Assembly (NCBI RefSeq): GCF_958298935.1
Contig: NC_084941.1
Location: forward strand, 13,056,001 to 13,120,000
Direction of reading: 5' to 3'
Source of the DNA: Phragmites australis
Taxonomy: Eukaryota > Streptophyta > Magnoliopsida > Poales > Poaceae
Length of the DNA: 64,000 nucleotides
This document shows positions 22,043-34,298 of this stretch, one piece after another. The translations under genes and the position numbers were made by a program. Below the pieces are notes generated by a model. The model ran no database searches, was not told the origin of the DNA, and worked only from the letters and a program-made list of their open reading frames with translations. How positions within the stretch are numbered: position 1 is the stretch's first letter; the number at the start of each line of letters is the position of its first letter.

Positions 22043-23337
22043 CACTATTAGTTTATTAAAAAATGTGCATAAAAAGACGTGCCTTTAATAACCAACATTG
22101 CCAGTTTTAAAAAGACATGCATAAAAAGATGTGCCTTTAATAATTGATGAAGATGAACTGGTAGTTATCACTCCAAACCGGCAGTGATAATTCTTCTATT
22201 AATGGAATCCATCTCCCACAGACTCCCCTATCTCATTTCGCTCTCCTAAAGCTGCTCCTGAGGGACAGATGCGGTCATAGTGGAGCGGTGGCCACTGTCT
22301 CCACTGCGGCTGCCTTTGTTCCTTGTTCCTAGCTTCAACACGTCCTCGCTGTCCGCCTAGCCGTAGCCATATCATTTCACTCTCCTGAAGCCGTTCCCAA
22401 GGGACAGAGGCTGGCTCAATGGAGACAGTGACGCTCAAAGCTCGGCGTAGAGATTGAGTTGATGCCGGTCGCAAGGGACAGAGGTGGGCTCAGTGGAGAC
22501 GGTGGTCACCTCGCCATCTACTGAGCAACCCGCGCCGAGCTTCAAATCATCTATGTGCTGAGCTTCAACTCATCCTCCGAGCTTCAACTCGTCCTCCATG
22601 ATGAACTTCGAGCCACCTTGTCGTCTCTCGAGCAACCATCCCCATCTCCTCATCTCCTCTCCTCCTTGTCTCCTCATCTCCTCTCCCACGGTCGTCTCAT
22701 CTTTGCTCCCCATCTCCTCTCCTATCTCCATTGCGAATGTATATTTAGATAGACGTCTCCACTCCGTGCGTGAATCTTGTGTGAAGATGATTGTGGCAAT
22801 ATGTATATCTAAATGAATGGCAAAAAGCACAAATGTCTTAAAGATGGATTGTGTTTTTGCCATTCATTAAGGTTTACTATTGTCACTGTGAATGTATATT
22901 TAGATTTAGGTATAAAATACTCTACCTGCAGGAATATTTTGGCATGGGGTCTTCTGTCTCAAGTTTGAGTTTCTCGAATTTCAGATAGATCCCCATGATG
23001 AAGAGTTCCTGGTAGACTATTTTTGCAAATGTGAAATGATTATCACTGCTGGTTACTTCAGATAGATTCCTATGATGAAGAGTTCCTGGTAGACTATTTT
23101 TGCAAATGTGAAAGGATTATCACTACTGGTTCAATACATGAACCAGTAGTGATAATTAGGTTATCACTGTCAGTTCATGTTATGAACCAGCAGTGATAAT
23201 TGGGTTATCACTGCTAGTTCAAGACATGAACCCAGTTCCTAAGCCGGCATCAAGAATCCTGGATTATCACTACCGGTTAAAAAATCTATAGTGATGTCAA
23301 TTTTGAACCAGCAGCGATGATGTTTTCTTTAGTAGTG
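22043..23337. mobile_element. Non-autonomous CACTA-like element (left end uncertain)
   Basis: The right end reads gatgttttctttagtagtg, the inverse of a CACTACTA terminus, and is almost the same as the right end of the element at 34299-35685. Before it are many alternating copies of ttatcactgctggttc and gaaccagcagtgataa (about 23030-23320), the subterminal binding-site repeats of CACTA elements. A CACTA start at 22043 with TAT on both sides (22040-22042, 23338-23340) would give a 3 bp target duplication. However, similar repeats also occur to its left, so that end is provisional. The body (22200-22750) is GC-rich non-coding sequence with a thrice-repeated agggacagagg word. Confidence 0.45.
22983..23132. 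repeat. Tandem duplication, period 76 bp
   Basis: Two adjacent copies begin agatagatcc/agatagattc at 22983 and 23059. They share gatgaagagttcctggtaga, followed by a tttttgcaaatgtgaaa word, and differ at only a few bases. The duplication lies within the subterminal region of the CACTA-like element. Confidence 0.85.
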
Positions 23338-23579
23338 TATGTATATGGTGGTGTATTGCAGGAATTTGATAGTAAATAAAATATTTGTGGTTCTGAATGT
23401 CACCATATGAACCATATGCATATGGATGGATATGAATTGGATAGTTTGTATGTCATGAAAGGGAAAATATTTGTTTTTATTTAGTGCTATTGCATGAATT
23501 GGATCAAATATATGAAATTGTTGGTTGTATTTTATAGATAGATCATTTAGTTCGTATATTTTCTATCGTTATAGTTAAT

Positions 23580-24876
23580 GAAAACCATGAGTTTGAAAAA
23601 ATGAAGGAAGATGTAAAATTGTTCAAGAATACCCCTTGTTATGATGATCTAGTTTGTCGAGATCAATCCAAGTTCATTTGTGGAGTAGAGGATGGTGAAA
23701 TAGTAATGCATGGTCGATTTGATGCTGGCAAGGCAAGGACGCACTATGTGCTCATGAAGTTGGCATCAGTGATAGATTGAAAGATGCACAAGGATATAAT
23801 TAATGTTTTGCAAGTTAGTTGCACGGGGGTGGTGGTTGAAGTTTCTTGTATGCATAGCACCGTATCAATGTGTCATGAAGCGGGATGTGGTAGTCCGACG
23901 TCAACAAGTTTGAACAAGAAAGACAAGCCTATGGAGCATTTGACTCAATATGGGCCGTCGTCGTAACCAATGGCCTCTAATGTGCATGAGGTGGGTTCTT
24001 TTTTGCATGTTGGCCCATCTATAGAACTGGAGGTACATCGTCTGTTGGTCCTTGATGAGGCAATGGGTGGCTCAAAGTTTCTTATGCCTGTGGTGACAAA
24101 TGACTTTGATGATAGCACTTTCAAGGATGAGGAGGCTAATGAAGATGTTGATGAAATATTTATGCCTTCCTCGGATGATGAAAGTGAAGAAGATGAGGTG
24201 GAAGAAGGCAGTGTGGATGGCCCATAAGGACACGATGGAGGAGATGGTCCCAAGGTAGAAGTTGTACCATATAATTCGTTAGAAGGAGATGAAGGGAATC
24301 ATTCTACATTGAGGAGGAATTGAGGGAACTTAAGACTTTACATGTGGTGGTGTCCAAAGTGCCCTCATGTAACAGTAGGTTGTTGACCAAGGAAGGCACA
24401 CCGAACAGTGAGAAGGATTTCGCAAGGGCGTGGTCTTTGATACTATGGAAGAATTGAAGCTTGAGTTATATGATTACTTCATGTGACACTATAGACGTTA
24501 CGGCGTGGTTCATTCATATGTGAAGTTGAGATACACTGTACGTTGCCAGAGAGGTTGTGACTGGGGTGTTTTTGCCCGACTTAAGAAGAGTGATGGATGA
24601 AGATATGGAAGATCACTAGTGTCAAGCAGCCTCTCACTTGTGGGTCATCATCTAAGCTTTAACAACAAATACTTATAGTGCACAACAAGGTATCTTGGAC
24701 AATGCATCATTGTCACCGTGTGTGCAGACTACAACATGACTATGGCCTCTCTCATTGAGTTCATAGTCAGGTTCACCAATTACACGCCATGGAGTTGCTG
24801 TGGCGGTAATTGGAAAAAGGCATATAGTAGGATCCCAAGGATCTTCCATGCTATGTCACATTTTAAACTGTGTGTG
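23580..24876 (+). pseudogene. MULE transposase N-terminal half (mudrA-like)
   Basis: The N-terminal part includes HVGPS and SKFLMPVVTNDFDD, then a strongly acidic stretch (Asp/Glu-rich, about 24100-24220) usual in grass MULE proteins. Next comes EELKLELYDYF, with VKLRYTVRCQRGCDWGVFAR after it. That is the MuDR N-terminal DNA-binding domain (PF03108), in which conserved Cys residues follow the R.Y.V.C pattern. Frameshifts and stops at about 23777, 23964 and 24484 break it. The retrotransposon sits in the region before the catalytic domain. The protein would have bound terminal repeats and catalysed cut-and-paste transposition. Confidence 0.65.
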
Positions 24877-27002
24877 TGTAATACTGAAGTTTGAGAAAAG
24901 AAAAAAGAGAGAAGTTGACCAAAACTTTGACTTTTTAATCCGTCGCTCGGATGACCGATCGGAGACCGTGGTTGCATTCATCTCGTCGAGACGAACCCAT
25001 TTTGCTATTCATATGTCCGTTCTGAGCACTCTGGGGCCTGTAGCGAGTCCAATAAATCTAGACCGTTTGTTGTTTTGAAAAAAAAAATAAAAAAAGAGGG
25101 ATAAGTGCTGGATGGATCGGTCCTCAACCCGATCCATCCAGACTCTTCACCCGTGTGCGTTCTCTCTCTCGAGCCTTCCTCTCTCTCTCTCCCTCTCCTG
25201 CCGACGCAGCACGCCGAGCCCAGCTGCCGGCTGACCCGCCGCTCCCTGCTGTCGCAGCCCGCCGCCGGCCACCGTGCGCCAGCTCCTGCTGCCGTGCCGG
25301 CCGCCTGCTTCGGCGCCGCCGCAGCCCTCCGCCGCAGCTCGCCGTCCGCCGTGCGCCCGCCGCCGCCGGCCGACGCTGCTGCCGCCGGCCACCACCGGCC
25401 CCGCCGCCGGCGTCTCTCTCTCTCTCTCGGTTCTGCCGTGTGGCCGAAGCCCCAGCCGAGCCGAAGCCGCAGCCAGCGCCGAGAGAGGCCAGGAAGAAAG
25501 GAAGAAAGAGAAAGGAAAGAAGAAGGAAGAAAAGAAAAAAAGAAAGAGAGAAAAGAAAAGAAAAAAAAGAGAGGAAAAAAAAGTGGAAATTTTTGGATTT
25601 TCGTCGGACTCGTCGTCAAATTTTCGAAGGCGAATTTTCGGTAATATTCTGGACGTTTGTGGTTGGATTAAATCAACTCAGTTATTCGTGTCGTATCATT
25701 TCATATGATCGATAGTTCGATTCTTTTTGATAATCGAGGTTGACTCGAAGATACGACATTTGAGTTGTGGTATTCAGTTCATCGAAGTGCAATCCAAGTA
25801 ATGAGGATTTTAGTTTAACCCTAAATTGGAAATAGTGTATCATTTCATGTGATACAACTCTCTGTTCAGTTGTTCGAAATGTCGGCGTAGACGCGATGTT
25901 TTTCGACGTAGGGTTGACGCTTCATTATTGTATGTGCTTCAAATGTGTTTTAGTGCTAATAACATACCTGTTCAGGTGGTACCTCTTCTGGGCAGCCGTG
26001 ATTTTGCTTTGGATTCGTCGCTTTTGGTAAAAGGCAAGTAACTTGGGGGTGTGGTTCTATGCTATGTTTATATTCATGTCTTACTTCTTTTGCAAACAGA
26101 AATTGAAGTATATGGTTTTATTTTCAAATCCATTTAAATTATGGATGTCGTTGTTTTCGATTATTTAAATCAATTCTTTTCTTATTAATCTGGACTGTAC
26201 CTTTATCTTCATGAAATCAGTTTATCTTCATGAATCAGTTGTGGTTTTTATCATGAGCTATTCAAAAGAGAAATAAAGAATTGACGTCAATTCACATGCA
26301 TACATATGCATTTATACACTTCATATGGTGATAAAGGCCGATCACTGCCATCGCGCGTGATTCGTACCGGTACATGGAGTTGCATGAGATGTTGGCATCG
26401 TCCAGCTCTCAAAATGGAGTTGCATCATGGCATTCATACATTTCTTTTTATGATATTTGGAGAATTCAGAATGCTGGGAGTTGAATGCCATGTTTTGTGG
26501 GAGACTGAGATTGAAGGTTGTCGTTTCTGTTTCAACGAAAATTCTGAAACAATAGTCTCTTAAAAAAACCATGTGGTTTGTTCTGATTGCTGAAAGAAGA
26601 ACGTTTTACTTCTAAATGCTTTTGTTTTAAGTGAGATGTGTTTATATACATAGCTGTTACTTGCTGAGCTCGTCTCACCCCCTGTTAAATCTTTTACAGG
26701 TATGTTTAGTTGCTGACGTGCATGTCGGGGGATGGTTTTTGGTAGTTGCACGCACGTCCTCATCACAAAGCCGATAGTCTCCCGGTGTTTGAGTTCAGCT
26801 TTGTTGATGAGTTGCCGTTTGTTTTGGTATATGTTATGGTACGACGCTGGTAGCGTCGTGAAGGTTATTTATATGGTGGTTATATCTGTTTTGACTGCCT
26901 GAGCTTTGTTTCTTATGGTCAGTTATACCTCCCTACAGATGGAATGCTGCCAAAATTTCCTATTTTCAGATGATTAGGCTCAGTTGGAAGTAGGGTGTTA
27001 CA
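24877..27002 (+). repeat. 5' LTR of the Tekay-type element
   Basis: It begins TGTAATACTGAAG and ends AGTAGGGTGTTACA, followed by the primer-binding site. It contains a very GC-rich block (25140-25470) and a purine-rich (gaaagaaa)-type block (25490-25600). Long overlapping open frames there are compositional. The match to the 3' LTR is nearly exact. Confidence 0.93.
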
Positions 27003-27005
27003 GCT

Positions 27006-27018
27006 TGGTATCAGAGCC
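27006..27018 (+). other. Primer-binding site (initiator Met-tRNA)
   Basis: TGGTATCAGAGCC begins three bases after the 5' LTR. It is complementary to the 3' end of plant initiator methionine tRNA, the usual primer for minus-strand DNA synthesis in this clade. Confidence 0.9.
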
Positions 27019-27195
27019 TAGGCTTTAGGTTCTAGGATAAGCAGTTAATACCTTGCCACACATGCACATGTAGGATGGGAAAGGGGTTGCATATCTTTTC
27101 ATATGCCTTGTTCCGCTATATTCCCTTTAGTTTATTGGTTTGAAGTATGTTTGCAGTTAGTGCATGCTTACTTATCAGTTGTGGTGTTTGTAGCT

Positions 27196-27426
27196 ATGCC
27201 GCCGAAGGTGCGAGGTCGTGGTCGAGGTACCGAGGCAGGTCGTAGTCGTACAGCAGCCCCAGGTCGTGGTGATGCTCAGTTATCGGCTGCTGAGGTTGAA
27301 TCCTCTCAGACAGGAAGTATCAGTCAAGCGGAGCTGATGACCACTATGAAGGAAATACAAGAAGAGCTAAGAGCTTTGAGGCAGGTTGTTCCAAATACTC
27401 CTGCTGCTGCTAGAACTGTGGCATGA
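27196..27426 (+). pseudogene. Gag N-terminus, ended by an in-frame TGA
   Basis: The ATG at 27196 starts MPPKVRGRGRGTEAGRSRTA, the usual basic start of Tekay-clade gag. A helical segment (ELMTTMKEIQEELRALRQ) follows. A TGA at 27424-27426 stops the frame, but the same frame reopens at once (27427 onward). I chose this ATG over the in-frame one at 27103 because the conserved gag start begins here. Confidence 0.75.
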
Positions 27427-27429
27427 GAG

Positions 27430-29067
27430 ATGCCTGAAGGGGGTGCTACTAGTGGTGTGTCGCTCCGTGAATGGGTCAGTATGAAATTGGACTCTTTTGA
27501 TGGATCAGGGACTCCAATTCAGGCTGCAGATTGGCTTGCTTATATAGAAATGCAGCTGGATGCTTTTGATGTGCTGCCTCGAGACAAGGTCAGATATGTG
27601 GTACAGTTGATGAAGGGAGAAGCCCAAATCTGGTGGAGAGGTGTACAGTCAGCCAGGACTGTTGCCCATGAAGATCTGACCTGGTCCGAGTTTGTCAGAC
27701 AATTTGAGAGGAGATTCTATCCAGCCACTTTTCTGGATAAGATGCAAATTGATTTAAACAACTATACGCAAGGTCAGAAATCAGTGGCAGAATATGAAGT
27801 GGGTTTTAATCAAATTGTGCGCTTTGTACCTCATGTAGCCCACGATGATGCGGAGAAGGCCAGACGATTCAGGCAGGGTTTGAAGCCTTTTATTCGTCAT
27901 GTGCTTGGTGCTTTTCCTGTTACAGATTTTCGTTCTATGGTTGAGCAGGCTTCTGGTGTTGAGCTGCAGCAATCTTACACTGATGATATTCGCAAGACCT
28001 CGGGAGCAGATCAGCATAAAGGGCCAGAAGAGAAGAGGAGTCGTTTTGGTGGTCCCATCCATAAGAAGTACAAGGGACAGCAACGTCACCAACCATACCG
28101 TGGTGGATCCTCTCAGATGCATTCTCCAGGCACCAGTACCCAGTTCCGTACAGTGGTTAAACCCGGTTTTGGTTTGGTGTGTTTCAAGTGTGGTGACTCA
28201 CATATGCAGAGTGAATGCTCTTGGAGAGGGAGTTGTTCAGTATGTGGTCGTCCAGGCCACAAAGATGTGGTGTGTCGCAGAAACCCGAACAGTCGCATCA
28301 GGTGGGAACCAGTGTCTTCTTCGTCTGGGATTTCTTCTTCATCAAAGGGATCAGCACATGTTTTGGCTGTTACTCCTGCTCCTACGGTCATCACTGGCCC
28401 GATGGCTCCACCGATGCAGTATTATCTTCCTTCTACAGTTCCCACTGGGCCTTACTGGACACATCAGCCTGTGTTTCCTCAGGGGACTTCTACACCGACA
28501 CCACCGATGGTTGGGGCATCTTCTTCCCACGGGGCAGGAACCTCTTCATCTCAGGCACCTCCTGGGTTATATACTTTACCTGGTGCTGAGACTGGAGGTC
28601 ATAATGACGTGGAGACAGGTATCTTACCCGTGTTCTCTTTTGATGCACATGTTTTATTTGATTCTGGAGCTAGCTTTTCATTTGTCTCGGTAGACTTCGT
28701 TAAACGAGCGAGACTATCAGTACAACAAATTGGGCAATCTGTGGTAGTTAACTCCCCCAGTGGTCTTATATCCAGTTCTTATGTCTGCCCGGGGTGTGTT
28801 ATAAATATTGGAGACGAGGAATTCACAGCTAACTTGGTGATGATTAATCTAGAGTCCTTCGACGTTATTCTTGGTATGGATTGGCTTGCCCAGTACCAAG
28901 CCATTATCTCTTGTTCTTTGAGAATCATCACCTTGCGAGCTCCATCAGGAGTGGAGATTGTTTTCCAAGGGAAGGCCTTGCCATATACGCTTTCCATGTT
29001 GTGCCGGATCTTCCCTAACCGAAGGATGTGGAAATCTGGTGTTCTTTGGACATTGGTTGAAGGGTAG
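27430..29067 (+). pseudogene. Gag capsid, zinc knuckle and aspartic protease
   Basis: This 545-codon frame lies between the two stops. Residues 10-190 are the gag capsid domain (LMKGEAQIWWRGVQ, FVRQFERRFYP). C251 starts paired zinc-knuckle-like motifs (CFKCGDSHMQSEC, CSVCGRPGHKDVVC) that bind element RNA. D411 lies in DSGASFSFV, the retropepsin active site, followed by the flap and VILGMDWL near residue 480. The protease would cut the polyprotein inside virus-like particles. The frame ends at a TAG (29065-29067) shortly before RT and resumes in the same frame. Confidence 0.88.
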
Positions 29068-29082
29068 GATGTCACTCTACGT

Positions 29083-31983
29083 GTGGAAGATATCCCAGTA
29101 GTGTGTCGTTATCCAGATGTGTTCCCTAGTGAGCTTCCAGGATTGCCTCCTGAACGAGAAACAGTCTTCCGTATTGAGTTGATTCCAGGTACACAACCCA
29201 TTTATAAGACTCCATACCGAATGGCTCCAATGGAACAAATGGAATTGAAGAAGCAATTGGATGAACTCCTTGCTAAGGGATTTATCAGACCGAGTACTTC
29301 GCCTTGGGCTGCCCCTGTTTTATTTGTGGAAAAGAAAGATGGCACAAAAAGACTTTGTGTGGATTATCGGGCGCTTAATCAAGTGACAATCAAGAACAAA
29401 TATCCTCTACCTCGTATTGATGATCTTTTTGATCAGTTGAGGGGTGCTATGATATTTTCGAAGATCGATTTGCAATCAGGTTATCATCAATTGCGAATCC
29501 GAGATGAGGATATTGAGAAGACGGCTTTCAATACAAGGTATGGGCATTTTGAATATGTAGTTATGTCTTTTGGACTAACGAATGCCCCTGCTGTTTTTAT
29601 GGAAGCCATGAACCGGATGCTCCATGAATATCTGGATGTTTTTGTGGTGGTTTTCATCGATGACATATTGATTTATTCCAAGTCAAAAGAGGAACATGAG
29701 GTGCATCTCAGTCTGGTGTTGGAGGCTCTTCGGAAGAATAAATTTTATGCGAAGCTAAAGAAATGTGCCTTTTGGCTCGAAGAAGTCGGATTTCTTGGGC
29801 ATGTTATTAATCAGCATGGTATTACTGTGGACCCAAAGAATGTTGCTGCAGTAATAGAATGGCAAAGACCATCTAATGTAACAGAGATTCGAAGTTTTCT
29901 TGGACTAGCTGGCTATTACCGGCGCTTTGTACAAGACTTCTCCATTATAGCAAAGCCTATGACCAGACTTACTCAAAAGGGCGTTCCATTTGTATGGACG
30001 GATGATTGTGAGGTCAGTTTCCAAACCTTAAAGAATAAGTTGGTGAATGCTCCTATTTTGGCTTTGCCCGAGAGTGGTAAGCGTTTCACAGTATACACTG
30101 ATGCTTCTCGGATTGGGCTTGGCTGTGTGCTTATGCAAGAAGGTCGGGTAATTGCATATGCTTCCAGACAATTGAAGACTCATGAACAGAATTACCCCAC
30201 TCATGATTTAGAATTGGCTGCAGTGGTTTTTGCCTTGAAGAGTTGGAGGCATTACTTGTATGGGGAGTCATGTGATATTTTCACTGATCATAAGAGTCTC
30301 AAGTATATTTTCACTCAAAGAGATCTGAACTTGAGACAGCGGAGATGGTTAGAATTAATCAAAGATTATGATCTGACAATTCAGTATCATCCTGGAAAGG
30401 CTAATGTGGTAGCTGACGCCCTTAGCAGAACAGGTGTACCTAAAGCAATAATGTCTTTACATTCAGAGTTGGATCGGATGGGGATATCTTTTTGCTTTGC
30501 TGGCACTGTGCAGCAAGAAACTCAAATGATTATCCAATCTGCTATACCTGAACGTGTACGTGAAGCTCAACAGCATGATCGTCTTCTTTCAGAAGTTCGA
30601 AAGAGAATTTCAACAGGAAAATCAAAAGAGTTTAGTATGGATGAGCAAGGTGCAATACGTTTTAAAGGCCGTCTCTGTGTACCACAGAAGGCAGATGTGA
30701 AAATGGATATATTGAGAGAAGCTCACCGGGCTCCTTATACTATTCATCCAGGTGAAACCAAAATGTATCGAGACCTGAAGCAAAATTTTTGGTGGAAAAG
30801 GATGAAAGTGGATATTGCTAAGTATGTTGCAGCTTGTGGTGTCTGCCAACAAGTAAAGGCTGAACATAAAAGACCTGCAGGATTAATGCAACCCTTAGAA
30901 ATTCCAGAATGGAAATGGGAACATATCACTATGGACTTCATTGTTGGGTTGCCTCGTTCACCTCGAGGCAGAGATGCTATTTGGGTTGTCGTGGATAGGC
31001 TTACAAAATCTGCACATTTCATTCCAATGAAGACAACCAGTTCGGCGCATGATTTGGCTCCCTTATATATCAGGGAAATAGTAAGGTTGCATGGTGTGCC
31101 AAAATCGATCATTTCAGATCGGGATTCTAAATTTGTATCTCAGTTTTGGCAGAGTTTGCAAAGTGCCTTGGGCACGAAACTTTCTCTTAGCACAGCCTTC
31201 CACCCTCAGACGGATGGTCAGTCAGAGCGGACCATTCAGACTTTGGAGGACATGCTCCGTGCTTGTGTCTTATCTTGGAAAGGCAGTTGGGAAGACCATC
31301 TGGCTTTAGCAGAGTTTGCTTATAATAACAGCTATCAAGCTAGTATTCAGATGGCTCCTTTTGAGGCCTTATATGGCCGAAGGTGTGTTTCCCCTTTGTG
31401 TTGGGATTCTGTTGGAGAAAGATCATTACTTGGTCCGGATTTGATTCAGCAAACATCAGAAAAGGTGTACCAAATACGTCAGAATCTGTTGGCTGCTCAA
31501 AGTCGACAGAAGAGCTATGCAGATATCCGGAGGCGAGAACTAGAATTCTCAGTTGGTGACTATGTTCTTCTCAGAGTGTCGCCAACCAAAGGTGTTGTAC
31601 GTTTTGGAAGGTCGGGGAAGCTTAACCCGAGGTACATCGGTCCATTTCTAATCATAGCCCGTGTAGGCAGTCTGGCGTATCGTCTTGAATTACCAGACTC
31701 AATGAGTGGAATACATAATGTCTTCCATGTTTCTATGCTAAGAAAATATTTGAGAGATCTGGAGCATAAAGTTGATGTGGAATCAATCACGATAGAGAAG
31801 GATCTGACTGTAAAGTGCCACCCGGTACGTATTTTGGATTTCTCAGAGCGAGTTATGAGGAGGAGGACTATCAAGTTTGTGAGAGTACTTTGGACAAATC
31901 AAACAGAACGAGAAGCAACTTGGGAACTCGAAGAACAAATGCGCAAGGAGTATCCTGAGCTCTTTGAGACTGGTGAGTCATAA
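29083..31983 (+). pseudogene. Pol: reverse transcriptase, RNase H, integrase, chromodomain-like tail
   Basis: These 966 codons are uninterrupted. RT motifs include [24 protein letters not shown] and [13 protein letters not shown]; the catalytic FIDD at 191-194 is a usual variant of YVDD. RNase H follows ([14 protein letters not shown], then [14 protein letters not shown]). Integrase has the zinc-binding H548, H555, C585, C588 and the catalytic D618, D679, E715 with the expected D-35-E spacing. The C-terminal core ([29 protein letters not shown]) leads to a chromodomain-like tail from about 910 ([20 protein letters not shown]), which in this clade directs insertion into heterochromatin. The first ATG at 29083 follows the TAG, so it is probably not a natural start. 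Confidence 0.92.
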
Positions 31984-32052
31984 GTTTTGAAATATTTTTT
32001 TACCTCCATTTCATAGTTGCCATGGGAGCGGCAGAATTCGGGGACGAATTCT

Positions 32053-32068
32053 TTTAAGGGGGGGAGAA
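32053..32068 (+). other. Polypurine tract
   Basis: The run ttttaagggggggagaa directly precedes the 3' LTR start TGTAATACTG. It is the expected primer site for plus-strand synthesis. Confidence 0.85.
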
Positions 32069-34195
32069 TGTAATACTGAAGTTTGAGAAAAGAAAAAAGA
32101 GAGAAGTTGACCAAAACTTTGACTTTTTAATCCGTCGCTCGGATGACCGATCGGAGACCGTGGTTGCGTTCATCTCGTCGAGACGAACCCATTTTGCTAT
32201 TCATATGTCCGTTCTGAGCACTCTGGGGCCTGTAGCGAGTCCAATAAATCTAGACCGTTTGTTGTTTTGAAAAAAAAAATAAAAAAAAGAGGGATAAGTG
32301 CTGGATGGATCGGTCCTCAACCCGATCCATCCAGACTCTTCACCCGTGTGCGTTCTCTCTCTCGAGCCTTCCTCTCTCTCTCTCCCTCTCCTGCCGACGC
32401 AGCACGCCGAGCCCAGCTGCCGGCTGACCCGCCGCTCCCTGCTGTCGCAGCCCGCCGCCGGCCACCGTGCGCCAGCTCCTGCTGTCGTGCCGGCCGCCTG
32501 CTTCGGCGCCGCCGCAGCCCTCCGCCGCAGCTCGCAGTCCGCCGTGCGCCCGCCGCCGCCGGCCGACGCTGCTGCCGCCGGCCACCACCGGCCCCGCCGC
32601 CGGCGTCTCTCTCTCTCTCTCGGTTCTGCCGTGTGGCCGAAGCCCCAGCCGAGCCGAAGCCGCAGCCAGCGCCGAGAGACGCCAGGAAGAAAGGAAGAAA
32701 GAGAAAGGAAAGAAGAAGGAAGAAAAGAAAAAAAGAAAGAGAGAAAAGAAAAGAAAAAAAAGAGAGGAAAAAAAATTGGAAATTTTTGGATTTTCGTCGG
32801 ACTCGTCGTCAAATTTTCGAAGGCGAATTTTCGGTAATATTCTGGACGTTTGTGGTTGGATTAAATCAACTCAGTTATTCGTGTCGTATCATTTCATATG
32901 ATCGATAGTTCGATTCTTTTTTATAATCGAGGTTGACTCGAAGATACGACATTTGAGTTGCGGTATTCAGTTCATCGAAGTGCAATCCAAGTAATGAGGA
33001 TTTTAGTTTAACCCTAAATTGGAAATAGTGTATCATTTCATGTGATACAACTCTCTGTTCAGTTGTTCGAAATGTCGGCGTAGACGCGATGTTTTTCGAC
33101 GTAGGGTTGACGCTTCATTATTGTATGTGCTTCAAATGTGTTTTAGTGCTAATAACATACCTGTTCAGGTGGTACCTCTTCTGGGCGGCCGTGATTTTGC
33201 TTTGGATTCGTCGCTTTTGGTAAAAGGCAAGTAACTTGGGGGTGTGGTTCTATGCTATTTTTATATTCATGTCTTACTTCTTTTGCAAACAGAAATTGAA
33301 GTATATGGTTTTATTTTCAAATCCATTTAAATTATGGATGTCGTTGTTTTCGATTATTTAAATCAATTCTTTTCTTATTAATCTGGACTGTACCTTTATC
33401 TTCATGAAATCAGTTTATCTTCATGAATCAGTTGTGGTTTTTATCATGAGCTATTCAAAAGAGAAATAAAGAATTGACGTCAATTCACATGCATACATAT
33501 GCATTTATACACTTCATATGGTGATAAAGGCCGATCACTGCCATCGCGCGTGATTCGTACCGGTACATGGAGTTGCATGAGATGTTGGCATCGTCCAGCT
33601 CTCAAAATGGAGTTGCATCATGGCATTCATACATTTCTTTTTATGATATTTGGAGAATTCAGAATGCTGGGAGTTGAATGCCATGTTTTGTGGGAGACTG
33701 AGATTGAAGGTTGTCGTTTCTGTTTCAACGAAAATTCTGAAACAATAGTCTCTTAAAAAAACCATGTGGTTTGTTCTGATTGCTGAAAGAAGAACGTTTT
33801 ACTTCTAAATGCTTTTGTTTTAAGTGAGATGTGTTTATATACATAGCTGTTACTTGCTGAGCTCGTCTCACCCCCTGTTAAATCTTTTACAGGTATGTTT
33901 AGTTGCTGACGTGCATGTCGGGGGATGGTTTTTGGTAGTTGCACGCACGTCCTCATCACAAAGCCGATAGTCTCCCGGTGTTTGAGTTCAGCTTTGTTGA
34001 TGAGTTGCCGTTTGTTTTGGTATATGTTATGGTACGACGCTGGTAGCGTCGTGAAGGTTATTTATATGGTGGTTATATCTGTTTTGACTGCCTGAGCTTT
34101 GTTTCTTATGGTCAGTTATACCTCCCTACAGATGGAATGCTGCCAAAATTTCCTATTTTCAGATGATTAGGCTCAGTTGGAAGTAGGGTGTTACA
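32069..34195 (+). repeat. 3' LTR of the Tekay-type element
   Basis: It starts TGTAATACTGAAG and ends GGTGTTACA and is followed by the GTGTG duplication. Differences from the 5' LTR seen by eye include A/G near 32167, one extra A in the A-run near 32285, and single-base changes in the GC-rich block, the purine block and near 32920, 32960, 33188 and 33259. Confidence 0.93.
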
Positions 34196-34200
34196 GTGTG

Positions 34201-34298
34201 AAGTGTTACACTTACTCAGAAGGCATGATTGAGAGTGATGAATGTGTAATGAAGCATGTGCTACAATGTGTTTTCTTGTGCTTCCCTCAATGTGCTGA
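34201..34298 (+). pseudogene. MULE transposase, middle fragment
   Basis: This short segment resumes the MULE after the GTGTG target duplication and ends at the TGA duplication of the CACTA element. Its last codons (FPQCAE, with the next codons beyond the insertion) join in frame with the transposase segment at 35689 if the CACTA element is removed. This shows that the two pieces were contiguous. Confidence 0.6.

Larger units (their letters stand above)
24877..34195 (+). mobile_element. Tekay/Del-type chromovirus (Ty3/gypsy), nearly intact, TSD GTGTG
   Basis: This is a complete 9.3 kb LTR retrotransposon with two 2.1 kb LTRs, initiator-Met-tRNA primer site, gag, protease, RT, RNase H, integrase with chromodomain-like tail, and a polypurine tract. 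GTGTG flanks it at 24872-24876 and 34196-34200. By eye the LTRs differ by about nine substitutions and one A-run indel. At the commonly used grass rate of 1.3e-8 per site per year this gives roughly 0.15-0.2 million years. Two in-frame stops interrupt the otherwise continuous gag-pol frame. It is inserted in the MULE remnant. Confidence 0.93.

Noticed and set aside
22043..22060. CACTATTAG as a certain left terminus of the CACTA-like element
   Set aside because: TAT flanks fit, but subterminal-type repeats continue to the left and the terminus matches the right end poorly; kept only as provisional.
25105..25715. Several overlapping long ORFs on both strands (also 32267-32908)
   Set aside because: They lie in the GC-rich and purine-rich parts of the Tekay LTRs, are present twice because the LTR is, and have low-complexity Arg/Ala/Pro or Lys/Glu translations.
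27899..28693. 264-codon plus-strand ORF overlapping gag
   Set aside because: It is a shadow frame of the gag/protease ORF, hydrophobic and without family resemblance.
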